Part shown: positions 1 through 8,771 of the stretch, in pieces
Layout of the letters: every line of letters starts with the position of its first letter
Position numbering within the stretch: the stretch's first letter is position 1
From: Streptomyces sp. Tue 6430
GTDB lineage: Bacteria > Actinomycetota > Actinomycetes > Streptomycetales > Streptomycetaceae
DNA length: 64,000 nt
Direction of reading: 5' to 3'
Assembly: GCA_021568835.1 (NCBI GenBank)
Contig: JAKGSH010000010.1
Span: 3,162,001-3,226,000 of the forward strand
The notes under the pieces: model-generated
Databases searched by the model: none
What the model was told of the DNA's origin: nothing
What the model saw: only the letters and a program-made list of their open reading frames with translations
Program-made: the position numbers and the translations under genes

Positions 1-3000
1 TCGTCGGTGTCGATGTGCAGGTAGTAGGTGAGCGTGGCCTTGGTGCAGCCCTTCGGGACGGTCACCGACTGGTTGATCGTCTCGGTCTTGCTGCTGCCGT
101 AACCGCCGAGCCACGCGAACCGGGTGCCGGTGCGCGCCGACTGGCCGCTCTGGGCGCCGATGGTGCCGGTGTCGCCCGTCCACGGCGACGTGCCGTTCTC
201 GAACCCGCCGTTGACGATCTTCTGGCCGGTGTCGCAGGAGCCGGAACCGTTGACGGTCAGCGTGTACGTCGTCGTGTGGGTGGCCGAGGACCCGGTGCCG
301 GTGACGGTGAGCGTGTACACGCCGGGTGCGGTGGACGCCGTCGTGGCGACGGTCATGGTCGAGCTGCCGCCGGAGGTGACGGACGACGGCGCGAAGCTCA
401 CGGTGACGCCCGCCGGGGCGTTCGCCGCGGACAGCTGGACCGTCTGCGCCGAGCCACCGGTGGTGCCGGTGGCGACGGTGGCCGTGGCGGAGGCGCCCGG
501 GTCCACCGTGCCCGAGGAGGGGGTGGCCGAGAGGGAGAAGTCGTCGACGGGGGTTCCGGTGCCGACCGCCTGCTTCCACAGGGTGTAGGCGATGCCGTCG
601 GACGCGCGGTTGAGGCCGGTGTCGTTGACGTTGGCGGTGGTGTCGCAGGACGAGTGGTAGCACGGGTCGTACGAACGTCCCGCCGTGCCGCCCCACTTGG
701 TGGCCTGCGCCGAGGTCTTGGTGGCGCCGGCGCCCATCGCGTAGCCGGAGGTCGCGATGCCGTACTGCTCGAAGGAGTAGTCGTCGCTGCGGCCGGCGCC
801 CTCGGTGTTCTCCTCGGGGGCCAGGTTCAGGGAGTCCCAGTACGCCTTCATCGGCGCGGCGGCGGCCGAGGTGATGTGGTTGATGAAGTAGCCGCCGTTG
901 GTGGAGGCGATCATGTCGAAGTTGTAGTACGCCTTGATCTGCGACCTCTGGGTGGCGGTCAGGGTCCTGGCGTAGAAGTCGGATCCGTTGAGTCCCTGCT
1001 CCTCGTCCGTCCACCAGCCGAACCGGACCCGGTTGAGCATGGTGGGGTTCTGCTGCGCGAGCGTCAGCGCGGTCTCCAGCAGGGCCGCGGATCCGGAGCC
1101 GTTGTCGTTGATGCCGGGGCCCGCGGAGACGCTGTCCAGGTGGGCGCCGAACAGGTAGACCTTGGTCGCGTCGCCCTTGGGCCATTCCGCGATCAGGTTC
1201 GCGCCCGCGCCGCTCGTGCAGCCGGAGGTGCAGGCCTGCTCGGTGACGGTGTAGCCGGCCGCCTGGAGCTTGCCCTTCACGTAGGCGAGCGACTGGGTGT
1301 AACCGGCGCCGGTGGCCCTGCGGGTGCCGCCGTTGCGGTCCGCGATCGCCTGGAACTCCGTCAGGTGCGCCTTGACCTTGGCGACGTCGATGTCGGGGGC
1401 GCCGGTGCCGGTGCTCCCGCCGACGGTCAGGGTGTACTGCGCGGTGTGGTCGGCCTGGGCGCCGTCACCCTGGACGGTGAGGGTGTACGTCCCCGGTGCC
1501 GTGGAGGAGGCGGTGGACACCGTCATGGTGGCGCTGCCGCCCGAGGTCACCGACGAGGGGCTGAAGGAGACGGAGACGCCGGCCGGCGCTCCGGTCGCCG
1601 CCAGGGCGACGGACTGGCCGCTGCCGCTGGTCACGGTCGTGGAGACGGTCGCCGTGGCCGAGCCGCCCGGCTGGACGGTGGCCGAGGAGGGGCCGACGGC
1701 CATGGAGTAGTCGGAGACCGGCGTGCCGGTGCACGTGGGGTCGGCCGACTGCGCGGGCACGCTGACCGCGTCCCAGGCGGCCTTGGTCCTGTTGAACAGA
1801 CCGCAGGTCGCGTCGAGGTTCTTGGCCGCGGTGAGGGTCGCGGTGCGGTACCGCTTGTGGGTCATGCCGCTGGTCTTCAGCAGCATGCCGCCGTAGAAGA
1901 TCTTGCCGGCGTTCTGGACGCCGACGCCGGTGAGCGTGGTGTTGTTGCAGGTGGGGCTGGCCGGCTTGCCGCCTCCGGGGTCGCTGCCCTCGGCCAGCAG
2001 GTAGAACCAGTGGTTCAGCGGGCCGGCGGCGGCGTGCACCTCGGTGGTCGGGATCGACGACGAGTAGCAGTTGGGGTCGCCGATCTTGGACGGGTCGTAC
2101 ATGTAGCGGATCGGGCCGCTGCCGACGAGGTCGATCATCTCGCCGACCTCGTAGTCGCCCGGGGTGTCGTAGGGCGCGGGCTGGTTGGCGTAGGCCTCGG
2201 TCAGCGCGCCGAAGATGTCGCCGGTGGCCTCGCCGAGGCCGTTCTCGTTGTTGGCGCCGCCCGGTGTGTACTGGTCGATGCCGTGCCCGTACTCGTGGGC
2301 GACGACGTCCATGGAGGCGATCCACTTGTTCGCCTGGTTGTGGCCGATGGTGACCCTGGTTCCGTTCCAGGTGGCGTTGACGTCGTTCAGGCCGACCCTG
2401 GTCGGCCAGCTGCCGCCGTTGCCGTCGTGGCCGTTGCGGCCGAGCCAGGCGCCGAGCATGTCCCACTGCTTCTGCGCGCCGTACAGGGCGTCGACGCAGC
2501 CGGTCTCCTTGCTGCTCGCGCTGCCGGTGCCCCAGTTGTCGTCCGGGCCGTTGAACACCGCGCCGGTGCTGTAGTCGGAGCAGCTCAGTCCGGGCCGGGT
2601 GGGGTCGCTGAGCTGGTAGCTGTCGCCCGACCGGCCGGTGGTGATCGACAGCGGGCTGGGGCCGTTCCACTCGCTGGTGCCGTTGCCCTCGCGTACGTCG
2701 TCGTACGCGTCGAGGACCTTGCCGGTGCGGGCGTCGACGAAGACGTGGAGCCGGCTCTCGTGGGCGTCGGCGGAGGCCGCGGAGCCGGTGACGACGGTCT
2801 CCCAGGCGAGTCGTGCCGTGTCGTCCTGGATCTTGATCACGAGGCGCTGCGACTCGGTCCGGTCGGCCTTCGCCAGCTTCGCCCGGCTGGTCCGCGCCGC
2901 GGCGGCCGCGCCGACCTCGGCCCGGGTGCCGGCCGAGATCCTGACGTCGGAGGCGCTGTGCGCGGCGCGGACCTTGCCCTCGCCGTCCGCGAGGACGACG

Positions 3001-3302
3001 GCGTCGCCGCCGACGACGGGCAGACCGCGGTAGGTCCGCTCGTACGCCACCGAGTACAGCCCCTTGAGCCAGGGCGTCACCATGCGGCGGTCGTAGCGCT
3101 CGTCGGGCCCCTTGGCCAGGGCGTCGAACCCGCTGGCGGTGGCCTTGTCCGCGGCGGCTATCGCACGGTCGACGGGTTTGGGTTTCGGTTTCTCGGCGGC
3201 CTGGGAGGGGGGTGCCGCATGAGCGGCGGACGCGGTGGGCAGGGCCACCGTTCCCAGGGCCATGGCCAGGGAGAGGCCGGCCACGGCAAGTCTTCGGTTC
3301 AC
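1..3302 (-). CDS. Secreted M4-M28 double metallopeptidase (C-terminus beyond left edge)
   Basis: A GTG start at 3302 follows an AAGGAG site and opens a signal peptide (Arg-Arg, hydrophobic core, ending near SAAHA). A thermolysin-type (M4) unit follows: HEYGH at about residue 336 with the GEATGD third-ligand segment and a downstream VHAAAGP histidine region. After an Ig-like/PKD-like linker near residues 530-630, the same frame runs into an M28 zinc aminopeptidase (FGAHLDSV, GINDNGSGSAA, WWTDEEQGLNGS). A second Ig-like repeat and a lectin-like C-terminal domain come next and run off the window. M4 enzymes are endopeptidases and M28 enzymes are aminopeptidases, so one exported protein could cut and trim peptides. 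The frame stays open from 3302 to 1, so the fusion is not an artefact of a lost stop. Substrate is unknown. Confidence 0.85.
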   Translation of the reverse strand, partial: MNRRLAVAGLSLAMALGTVALPTASAAHAAPPSQAAEKPKPKPVDRAIAAADKATASGFDALAKGPDERYDRRMVTPWLKGLYSVAYERTYRGLPVVGGDAVVLADGEGKVRAAHSASDVRISAGTRAEVGAAAAARTSRAKLAKADRTESQRLVIKIQDDTARLAWETVVTGSAASADAHESRLHVFVDARTGKVLDAYDDVREGNGTSEWNGPSPLSITTGRSGDSYQLSDPTRPGLSCSDYSTGAVFNGPDDNWGTGSASSKETGCVDALYGAQKQWDMLGAWLGRNGHDGNGGSWPTRVGLNDVNATWNGTRVTIGHNQANKWIASMDVVAHEYGHGIDQYTPGGANNENGLGEATGDIFGALTEAYANQPAPYDTPGDYEVGEMIDLVGSGPIRYMYDPSKIGDPNCYSSSIPTTEVHAAAGPLNHWFYLLAEGSDPGGGKPASPTCNNTTLTGVGVQNAGKIFYGGMLLKTSGMTHKRYRTATLTAAKNLDATCGLFNRTKAAWDAVSVPAQSADPTCTGTPVSDYSMAVGPSSATVQPGGSATATVSTTVTSGSGQSVALAATGAPAGVSVSFSPSSVTSGGSATMTVSTASSTAPGTYTLTVQGDGAQADHTAQYTLTVGGSTGTGAPDIDVAKVKAHLTEFQAIADRNGGTRRATGAGYTQSLAYVKGKLQAAGYTVTEQACTSGCTSGAGANLIAEWPKGDATKVYLFGAHLDSVSAGPGINDNGSGSAALLETALTLAQQNPTMLNRVRFGWWTDEEQGLNGSDFYARTLTATQRSQIKAYYNFDMIASTNGGYFINHITSAAAAPMKAYWDSLNLAPEENTEGAGRSDDYSFEQYGIATSGYAMGAGATKTSAQATKWGGTAGRSYDPCYHSSCDTTANVNDTGLNRASDGIAYTLWKQAVGTGTPVDDFSLSATPSSGTVDPGASATATVATGTTGGSAQTVQLSAANAPAGVTVSFAPSSVTSGGSSTMTVATTASTAPGVYTLTVTGTGSSATHTTTYTLTVNGSGSCDTGQKIVNGGFENGTSPWTGDTGTIGAQSGQSARTGTRFAWLGGYGSSKTETINQSVTVPKGCTKATLTYYLHIDTD

Positions 3303-3785
3303 CAGTGCTCCTTGCAGAGGGATGTGGTGGGGAGGCGTGCTGGTTCCGGCGGCGGACGCCGAGGAACACCCAGGCCGTGAACACCACTTGGTGGCACCGA
3401 ACGCAGAGGGGGAGGACACGGGGCGTGCCCTCGGGAGGAGCGGTGGGTGGTCATGTTCATGCCTGGGCGGCAGAACACTCACACCACCCGTCCGCACGGT
3501 CAACGGAGTTCGGCCGCCGGACGGCCCCTTGTCAAAGAGCGGCAAACACCGACCGATAACCGCACACCCCCAAGGGGCGGTTCTCCGGCAGCCGTGGTCC
3601 GCCCTGCCGGACGGGCTCCGGACCACGAACACGGCTGGTCGCGCGACGCCTCGGACTCAGGCTCGCGATGCTCAGGTCGGCGACGTTCCAGGCCTCGGTG
3701 TTCCAGGCCCGCGATGCTTCAGGCCCGCGATGCTTCAGGCCCGCGATGCTCGGGCCTCGATGTTCCTGGCCGGCGACGCCTCGGC
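3303..3785. other. Intergenic region, 483 bp, without a supported gene
   Basis: This lies between the 5' end of the metallopeptidase gene and the 3' end of the XRE regulator, both on the minus strand, so it should carry the metallopeptidase promoter. The frames that stay open here look like GC-bias shadows: no ribosome-binding site and no recognisable protein. The only clear structure is the degenerate tandem repeat at 3656-3783. Confidence 0.6.
3656..3783. repeat. Degenerate ~16-bp tandem repeat
   Basis: The unit caggcccgcgatgctt occurs as near-perfect copies at 3704-3719, 3720-3735 and 3736-3751. Diverged units flank them on both sides (gggcctcgatgttcct, ggccggcgacgcctcg, and several before 3704). 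The block starts and ends with a similar gcgacgcctcgg segment. It ends just after the stop codon of the XRE gene. Function unknown; recent slippage expansion is the simplest explanation. Confidence 0.7.
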
Positions 3786-5228
3786 TCAGCCCTGCGACAC
3801 CTCCGCGGCGGCCCTCAGCCGCTCCTCGAACTCACGGACCTCGCGCAACCCGCCCCAGGTCGCGGAGAGCCGGGCCCGCAGCCCCTCCAGCTCCTGCGAG
3901 ATCGTCCGCCTCCCGGCCGACGCCGCCTGCTCCACCACCGCCCCCGCCGGCTCCAGTGCGGCGTCCAGGTCACCCGCACAGACACGGCAGTCCGCGAGTC
4001 GCACGGTCAGCAGCAGCCGCGTCGGCAGCATTCCGTCCGGCAGTTGCCCCAGTGCCCGCTCGGCGGAGCGGGCCGCGCTGCGGGCGGTCGCCCGGTCGCC
4101 CGTGACCGCGGCCAGATCCCGCAGCCCGCCGGCCACCGTGGCCTCCATCCGCAACTGCCCCTGCCCGGCCGCCAGCCAGGGCGCTTCTTCGAGGTCCCGC
4201 TCGTCCAGTCGGTCCAGACCCCTGCGGCTCAGGTCCACCTGCCGTCTGCTCTCCGCCCCGTCACCGAGCGCCGCATGACCGCGGACCTGGTACATGTGCG
4301 ACAACGTCGTGATCCAGCCGCGCCGTCCGTCGAGCGCGCCTATGGCCTGCGCGTACGACAGCGAGGAGGTGCCGTCGCCGTCGAGCCTGGCCAGCGTGCA
4401 CAGATCGGTCATCAGCGTCGTCCGCACCCCGAGGTCGCCGCCCGCCCCCGCCCAGCGCAGCCCGTGACCGACCCACGCCATCGCGAGTGCGCCCTGCCCC
4501 CGGTGCATCCGCAGCCGGCCGGCGAGCTGGGCGAAGCGAGCGGCGAGCCGGAGCTGTACCGCGGGAGACCGTCCTGCCGCGTCGACCGCTCCGGCCCAGG
4601 CGGCGAGGCCGGCCAGGACGTGCTCGGCCATGCCGAGCAACGTGGTCGAAGTCGTGTGCACGGCGACCCGCTCGCACCCGCCCAGCAGAGCGACCAGGGC
4701 GTGGACCAATCCGGGCTCCGCCGCGTCCGGCGCGGTGGCCCCGCATGTCGCTCGCATCCGGCCCAGCAGCACCGGCAGATCTCCGAAGGCCGGCACCTCG
4801 CAGCTGTCCTCCTCGTGCAGCGGGCACGCGCCCGGAGGCAGCAGGTCCGGCCAGATGCTTCCCAGGGGCGCCGGGACCGGCCCCTGCCACGCGCCGCCCG
4901 GCAGGGGCGGGAAGAAGCCGACGCCCAGGTGTTCCCGCCGTACCCGTTCCAGGTGCGCCGGGGGCGGTGCGACGAGGGGTGACAGCACGCCGTCCGCCTC
5001 GAGGATCCGTTCCAGGCCGTCCACCGCGCCGGGGGCGGGCTCGCGGGTGCCGCTCTCCCACCTGCTGATCAGACTGTGGTGGTAGCCGACCCGCTGGCCG
5101 AGCTGTCGCTGGGTCAGTCCCCTCCGCCGGCGGAGGTGCTTCAACTGCTGCCCGAACTCCGCCCACGGTGCCGCCGTGGCACCACCCGCGCCGCCGGATC
5201 CTCCCGGGTTCGCTTCGCTCACCGACAT
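3786..5228 (-). CDS. XRE-family helix-turn-helix regulator with large C-terminal domain
   Basis: This 480-residue protein starts at ATG 5228, chosen because GAGAGGAG lies just upstream and the residues before it look like GC noise. An N-terminal Cro/C1-type helix-turn-helix (about residues 25-80; LTQRQLGQRVGYHHSLISRW) should bind DNA. The remaining ~400 residues are Ala/Leu/Arg-rich helices resembling the TPR-like sensor regions of Streptomyces XRE regulators, with no transmembrane segment. It is probably a monocistronic cytoplasmic regulator. Ligand and targets cannot be read from the sequence. Confidence 0.8.
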   Translation of the reverse strand: MSVSEANPGGSGGAGGATAAPWAEFGQQLKHLRRRRGLTQRQLGQRVGYHHSLISRWESGTREPAPGAVDGLERILEADGVLSPLVAPPPAHLERVRREHLGVGFFPPLPGGAWQGPVPAPLGSIWPDLLPPGACPLHEEDSCEVPAFGDLPVLLGRMRATCGATAPDAAEPGLVHALVALLGGCERVAVHTTSTTLLGMAEHVLAGLAAWAGAVDAAGRSPAVQLRLAARFAQLAGRLRMHRGQGALAMAWVGHGLRWAGAGGDLGVRTTLMTDLCTLARLDGDGTSSLSYAQAIGALDGRRGWITTLSHMYQVRGHAALGDGAESRRQVDLSRRGLDRLDERDLEEAPWLAAGQGQLRMEATVAGGLRDLAAVTGDRATARSAARSAERALGQLPDGMLPTRLLLTVRLADCRVCAGDLDAALEPAGAVVEQAASAGRRTISQELEGLRARLSATWGGLREVREFEERLRAAAEVSQG

Positions 5229-5350
5229 GGCCGCTCCTCTCGGGGCCGACGTGTCGCCGGGGGCCGCGCCGCGATGATAGGTGCCGAGGGTGTGGCGGGG
5301 AACGGCTGTCCGAGAGGATTCGGTCCCAGCAGGGAGGCGCCCACGTCGCA

Positions 5351-5392
5351 AAGAGCCCCTCCGGCCGGTGACCACCGGTCGGAGGGGCTCTT
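5351..5392. terminator. Strong inverted repeat, probable terminator
   Basis: The arms aagagcccctccggccggt and accggtcggaggggctctt pair over 19 bp with one mismatch and a 4-nt loop. It lies downstream of the minus-strand DUF5324 gene and should terminate it before the XRE gene. Confidence 0.75.
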
Positions 5393-5448
5393 GTGCGTGT
5401 GATGTCCACCCGGTCCGCTCGGGCCTCGACGAGCTGAGCCGGAGGGGT

Positions 5449-5462
5449 GTTTCACGTGGAAC
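5449..5462. promoter_or_regulatory. parS-like ParB site (one mismatch)
   Basis: GTTTCACGTGGAAC differs at one position from the parS palindrome GTTTCACGTGAAAC, which occurs three times perfectly at 42788-42878. It lies in the short gap downstream of the DUF5324 gene. ParB binding at this degenerate site is an inference. Confidence 0.5.
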
Positions 5463-5497
5463 GTGAAGGGGCGGGGCGGGCGCCGAGGAGTCGGAGC

Positions 5498-6199
5498 TCA
5501 GCCGCGGTCCTCGCGGTTCGATGTCTCGTCGTCCTCCTTCGCCTGCACCTCGGGGTCGAGGGCCGAGGCGTCGGTGCTGCCGTCGACCGACGTCAGACCG
5601 CCCGCGGCGGGTACCTCGGTGGCGGCGGGGGGCTCGACCAGCCAGTCGGGGTTGGCCTGCTTGTCCCACCACTTCCAGACGGCGAAGGCGCCTCCGGCCA
5701 CGACACCGGCCACCGCCAGTGCCCTGGCGAGCTTGCCCGCCTTGGCCCGGCGGCGATGCCTGCGCACCAGCTTCTCGATGTCCCTCGGAGTCACCTGACC
5801 GCGCAGGGCGGCCAACGCGGCGGCACTGCGGGCGGCGGCCTCGCTCTTCACGGGACCGGCCGCGGCCACCGCCTGTTCGATCTTCGGTCGGGAGTAGTCG
5901 GCGGCCTGCCGTGCGGCCAGGCGCGTCCGGCAGGCCGCTTCATGGGCGGCCTGGTCGACCTTCGGCGGGACATGCGCCAACGCCTGCTCCAAGCGGGGCG
6001 CCACTAGGGCGTCGTACTGGACGCGGGCCTGTTCGGCGGCCTGCGACACCTTGGGCGCGAGCCGTACGCGGGCCTCGTGCGCGTAGAGCGCGGCCCTCTC
6101 CTTGGCCGTGTCGGCGTAGGGCGCCACCACTTCCGCGGCGTGCAGCACGCTGTCCTTCGCCGAACCGGTCGCGGCGCGCACGCTGTCGATGCGGGTCAC
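5498..6199 (-). CDS. DUF5324-type membrane-anchored helical protein
   Basis: The 233-residue protein opens with a long Ala-rich amphipathic helical region (residues 1-150) with apolipoprotein/late-embryogenesis-like repeats of Ala, Glu, Gln and Arg. A basic patch (KLVRRHRRRAKAGK), one transmembrane helix (ALAVAGVVAGGAFAVWKWW) and an acidic tail follow. I assign the DUF5324 family from memory of this arrangement next to cyclophilin in Streptomyces. ATG 6199 has GGAGGAGGAA upstream. It is divergent from the cyclophilin gene. No catalytic motif is visible; an envelope-associated role is only a guess. Confidence 0.7.
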   Translation of the reverse strand: MTRIDSVRAATGSAKDSVLHAAEVVAPYADTAKERAALYAHEARVRLAPKVSQAAEQARVQYDALVAPRLEQALAHVPPKVDQAAHEAACRTRLAARQAADYSRPKIEQAVAAAGPVKSEAAARSAAALAALRGQVTPRDIEKLVRRHRRRAKAGKLARALAVAGVVAGGAFAVWKWWDKQANPDWLVEPPAATEVPAAGGLTSVDGSTDASALDPEVQAKEDDETSNREDRG

Positions 6200-6532
6200 G
6201 GGTTCCTCCTCCTCGGTGGCGTACGGTATTTCGACTTTCCACCCTTTTACGGATCATGCCTGCCGAGGGCCTTCGGGGCATGCGCGGACGGGCATACGGG
6301 TGCCGGACGCCCGAGTTGTCCTGGTCAGATCCACGAGCAGACGAATACGGGGCAACGGGAACGTGTCGTCGACAATGCCATGAATCGGCCCGCCTTGCCC
6401 CCGACCCGGGCGGGTCCGGCGCTTTTCCGTGCGGGAAGTGGGCGGTTCCCGCGCACGGGACGGCACCGGGCGACGGCCCGCCGTGGGCGTGCGAGGATCG
6501 GCGGGTCACACGAAGACGACGGAAGGCAGACC
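6200..6532. other. Divergent intergenic region, 333 bp
   Basis: This separates the minus-strand DUF5324 gene from the plus-strand cyclophilin gene and should hold both promoters. It contains a relatively AT-rich stretch near 6225-6260 just upstream of the DUF5324 start. I see no supported gene, hairpin or repeat. Confidence 0.5.
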
Positions 6533-7078
6533 GTGGCCGAGCAGCTCTACGCCACCCTGAAGACCAACCACGGCGACATCGTGGTCCGGCTCTTCCCGGA
6601 CCATGCGCCCAAGACGGTCAAGAACTTCGTCGACCTCGCCACCGGGGGCCGGGAGTGGACCCACCCCGCCACCGGCGAGAAGTCCTCCGCCAAGCTCTAC
6701 GACGGCACGGTCTTCCACCGGGTGATCAGCGGATTCATGATCCAGGGCGGTGACCCGCTGGGCAACGGCACCGGTGGGCCCGGCTACCAGTTCGAGGACG
6801 AGTTCCACCCGGACCTGCGCTTCGACCGGCCGTATCTGCTGGCGATGGCCAACGCCGGCCCGGCCACCAACGGCTCGCAGTTCTTCATCACCGTCTCCCC
6901 GACGGCCTGGCTGACCCGCAAGCACAGCATCTTCGGCGAGGTCACCGACCCGGCGAGCCAGAAGGTCGTCGACGCGATCGCGGGCACCCAGACCAACCCG
7001 CGCACCGACCGCCCGCTGAAGGACGTCGTCATCGAGTCGGTCGTCGTCACCGGCCCGGTCGTCGTCGAGAAGCGGTAG
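6533..7078 (+). CDS. Cyclophilin-type peptidyl-prolyl cis-trans isomerase
   Basis: The 181-residue cytoplasmic protein starts at GTG 6533 after a GGAAGG site. The core matches cyclophilin: FHRVISGFMIQGGDP (catalytic Arg and the FMIQGGD signature), GYQFEDE, LAMANAGPATNGSQFFIT and HSIFGEV. There is no signal peptide or extra domain, so this is the small single-domain type that isomerises prolyl bonds during folding. An in-frame extension upstream of 6533 lacks cyclophilin sequence and was excluded. Confidence 0.93.
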   Translation: MAEQLYATLKTNHGDIVVRLFPDHAPKTVKNFVDLATGGREWTHPATGEKSSAKLYDGTVFHRVISGFMIQGGDPLGNGTGGPGYQFEDEFHPDLRFDRPYLLAMANAGPATNGSQFFITVSPTAWLTRKHSIFGEVTDPASQKVVDAIAGTQTNPRTDRPLKDVVIESVVVTGPVVVEKR

Positions 7079-7226
7079 CCCCGATCCGCGCTTGAGCGCA
7101 CGGCACGGCACGGCGCTGCACGGCCCCGGGCCGGTCGGCGCCGGCACCCCGTGGGAACCATTTGCCCCGCTCGTCCGTAAGGACGGTCGGGGCACAGCCT
7201 TGTTCACGACGACATCGGGGGAGCCC

Positions 7227-8120
7227 ATGGATCAGGCGCCAGGCAGCAGGCCGGACGGCGCGCAGAGCGGTCTGCCGGTCTGCTACCGGCACGCGGGCCG
7301 TGAGACCGGCGTGCGCTGCACCCGCTGTGAGCGCCCGATCTGCCCCGAGTGCATGGTGAGCGCCTCCGTCGGCTTCCAGTGTCCGGAGTGCGTGCGCAAC
7401 GGCTCCGGCACGGGACACGCGCCGGACGCGAACCGGCCCCGCACCCTGGCGGGCGGGACCGTCGTGGCCGACCCGCACCTGGTCACCAAGGTCCTCATGG
7501 GCCTGTGTGTCGCGGTGTTCATGGTGCAGCTGGCCGTCGGGGACCGGTTCACCGACCGGTTCAGCCTGCTGGGGCTGGCCTACGTGCCCGACCTGGGCTC
7601 GGTGGAGGGCGTCGCCGAGGGGCAGTGGTACCGGCTGCTGACCTCGATGTTCCTGCACCTGGACTACTTCCACATCCTGTCCAACATGCTCAGCCTCTGG
7701 TTCATCGGCCGGTATGTGGAGGAGGCGCTCGGGCGCACCCGCTATCTCGCGCTCTACCTGCTGTCCGGCCTGGCCGGCAGTGCCCTGGCCTATCTGGTGG
7801 GCGCACCCAACCAGCCCTCGCTCGGCGCCTCGGGTGCCATCCTCGGCGTCTTCGGCGCGCTCGCCGTCCTGATGCGTCGGCAGCGCTACGACATGCGACC
7901 GATCATCGCGATGCTGGTGATCACGTTGATCATCACCTTCGGGTGGAGCAACATCGCCTGGCAGGCCCACATCGGCGGCCTGGTGGCGGGCGTGGTCGTC
8001 GGGTTCGCCATGGTCCACGCCCCGCGCGATCGCCGTTCCCTCGTGCAGTACGGCACCTGCGCCCTCGTGCTGGCCGTGATCGTGGTCGTCACGCTCCTGA
8101 GGACGGCCCAGCTCACCTGA
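7227..8120 (+). CDS. Rhomboid intramembrane serine protease with N-terminal zinc-binding domain
   Basis: The 297-residue protein starts at ATG 7227 after GGGGGAG. Residues 15-55 form a B-box-like zinc module (CYRH, CTRC, CPEC, CPEC). The rhomboid domain follows, with several membrane segments, HILSNM in the second helix, the nucleophile Ser202 in LGASGAILG and the partner His248 in AHIGGLVAG. Both dyad residues are present, so it should be active, cleaving transmembrane substrates. The zinc module faces the N-terminal side and may recruit partners. It is followed by the DnaA-box-rich gap and convergent crgA. Confidence 0.92.
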   Translation: MDQAPGSRPDGAQSGLPVCYRHAGRETGVRCTRCERPICPECMVSASVGFQCPECVRNGSGTGHAPDANRPRTLAGGTVVADPHLVTKVLMGLCVAVFMVQLAVGDRFTDRFSLLGLAYVPDLGSVEGVAEGQWYRLLTSMFLHLDYFHILSNMLSLWFIGRYVEEALGRTRYLALYLLSGLAGSALAYLVGAPNQPSLGASGAILGVFGALAVLMRRQRYDMRPIIAMLVITLIITFGWSNIAWQAHIGGLVAGVVVGFAMVHAPRDRRSLVQYGTCALVLAVIVVVTLLRTAQLT

Positions 8121-8138
8121 GCGCGATCCGGGCCCGCG

Positions 8139-8342
8139 TTGTCCACAGCGTGTGCCCGATCTTGTGCACACGGTGCGGAAACCACTGCGCCCCCTGTCGT
8201 CGACCGGCTTTTCCGCAGGTCGGACAGGGGGCGAACAAGTTTTCGGTTGCTGGCCGTTCATCGTACCGGCGTCAACATCCGCAGAGTTATCCACAGATGG
8301 TCATTCTTTTTCCCCACTGTGGAAAAGAGCTGTGGATAACTC
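8139..8342. promoter_or_regulatory. Cluster of DnaA-box-like sequences
   Basis: The gap between the rhomboid gene and crgA holds TTGTCCACA (8139-8147), TTATCCACA (8287-8295), TGTGGAAAA (8318-8326, one mismatch, reverse) and TGTGGATAA (8331-8339, reverse). The second and fourth lie in a perfect 13-bp inverted repeat, gagttatccacag / ctgtggataactc (8284-8296, 8330-8342). Two boxes match the E. coli consensus and one the Streptomyces-type box. DnaA binding is inferred. The cluster is too small and lacks dnaA/dnaN neighbours to be oriC. Confidence 0.6.
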
Positions 8343-8375
8343 GGTGGACCGCTCTGGGCAGAGCCGCTCCGCGGG

Positions 8376-8630
8376 CTACTTCCACTGGGTGGAGACACCG
8401 AAGCCGGCGGCGATGAAGCCGAAGCCGACCACGATGTTCCAGTTGCCCAGGGCGTCGACGGGCAGCGATCCGTCGGTCACGTAGAACACGACGATCCAGG
8501 CGAGCCCGATGAGGAACATGGCCAGCATCACCGGCGCGACCCAGGCACGGCTGTTGAGCTTGAGGGCGGTCGCCTGCTTCGCGGGCGGCGGCGTGTAGTC
8601 GGCCTTCTTGCGGATACGTGACTTCGGCAC
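8376..8630 (-). CDS. crgA: Cell division inhibitor/coordinator CrgA
   Basis: The 84-residue protein starts at GTG 8630 with AGGAGAG upstream; longer in-frame starts add sequence unlike the family. It has the CrgA plan: basic N-terminus PKSRIRKKADYTPPP, then two transmembrane helices (VAPVMLAMFLIGLAWIVVFY and WNIVVGFGFIAAGFG), ending STQWK. CrgA is an actinobacterial divisome membrane protein that in Streptomyces affects FtsZ-ring assembly in aerial hyphae. Its place near pbpA/rodA and the DUF881 protein fits an envelope-growth neighbourhood. Confidence 0.93.
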   Translation of the reverse strand: MPKSRIRKKADYTPPPAKQATALKLNSRAWVAPVMLAMFLIGLAWIVVFYVTDGSLPVDALGNWNIVVGFGFIAAGFGVSTQWK

Positions 8631-8771
8631 GAGGGTCTCTCCTGTCGATGCGCTGCGTGGCCGCGCAGGGTACTGGGTCGGGATCGGGGCGGCGTACAAG
8701 GGGACACTGACCGCTCCCCCGGGCGTCCGTTAGCGTAGTGCTTCTACGGCGCCGAAGGAGATAAGGGTACG

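Noticed and set aside
15..3380. Very long open frame on the plus strand opposite the metallopeptidase gene
   Set aside because: It is a GC-bias shadow: composition is Gly/Arg/Ala/Val noise with no domain, while the minus strand carries a signal peptide and two zinc-peptidase motif sets.
8139..8342. Considered as the chromosomal origin oriC
   Set aside because: Only four boxes, and no dnaA or dnaN alongside; Streptomyces oriC has many more boxes over several hundred bases.
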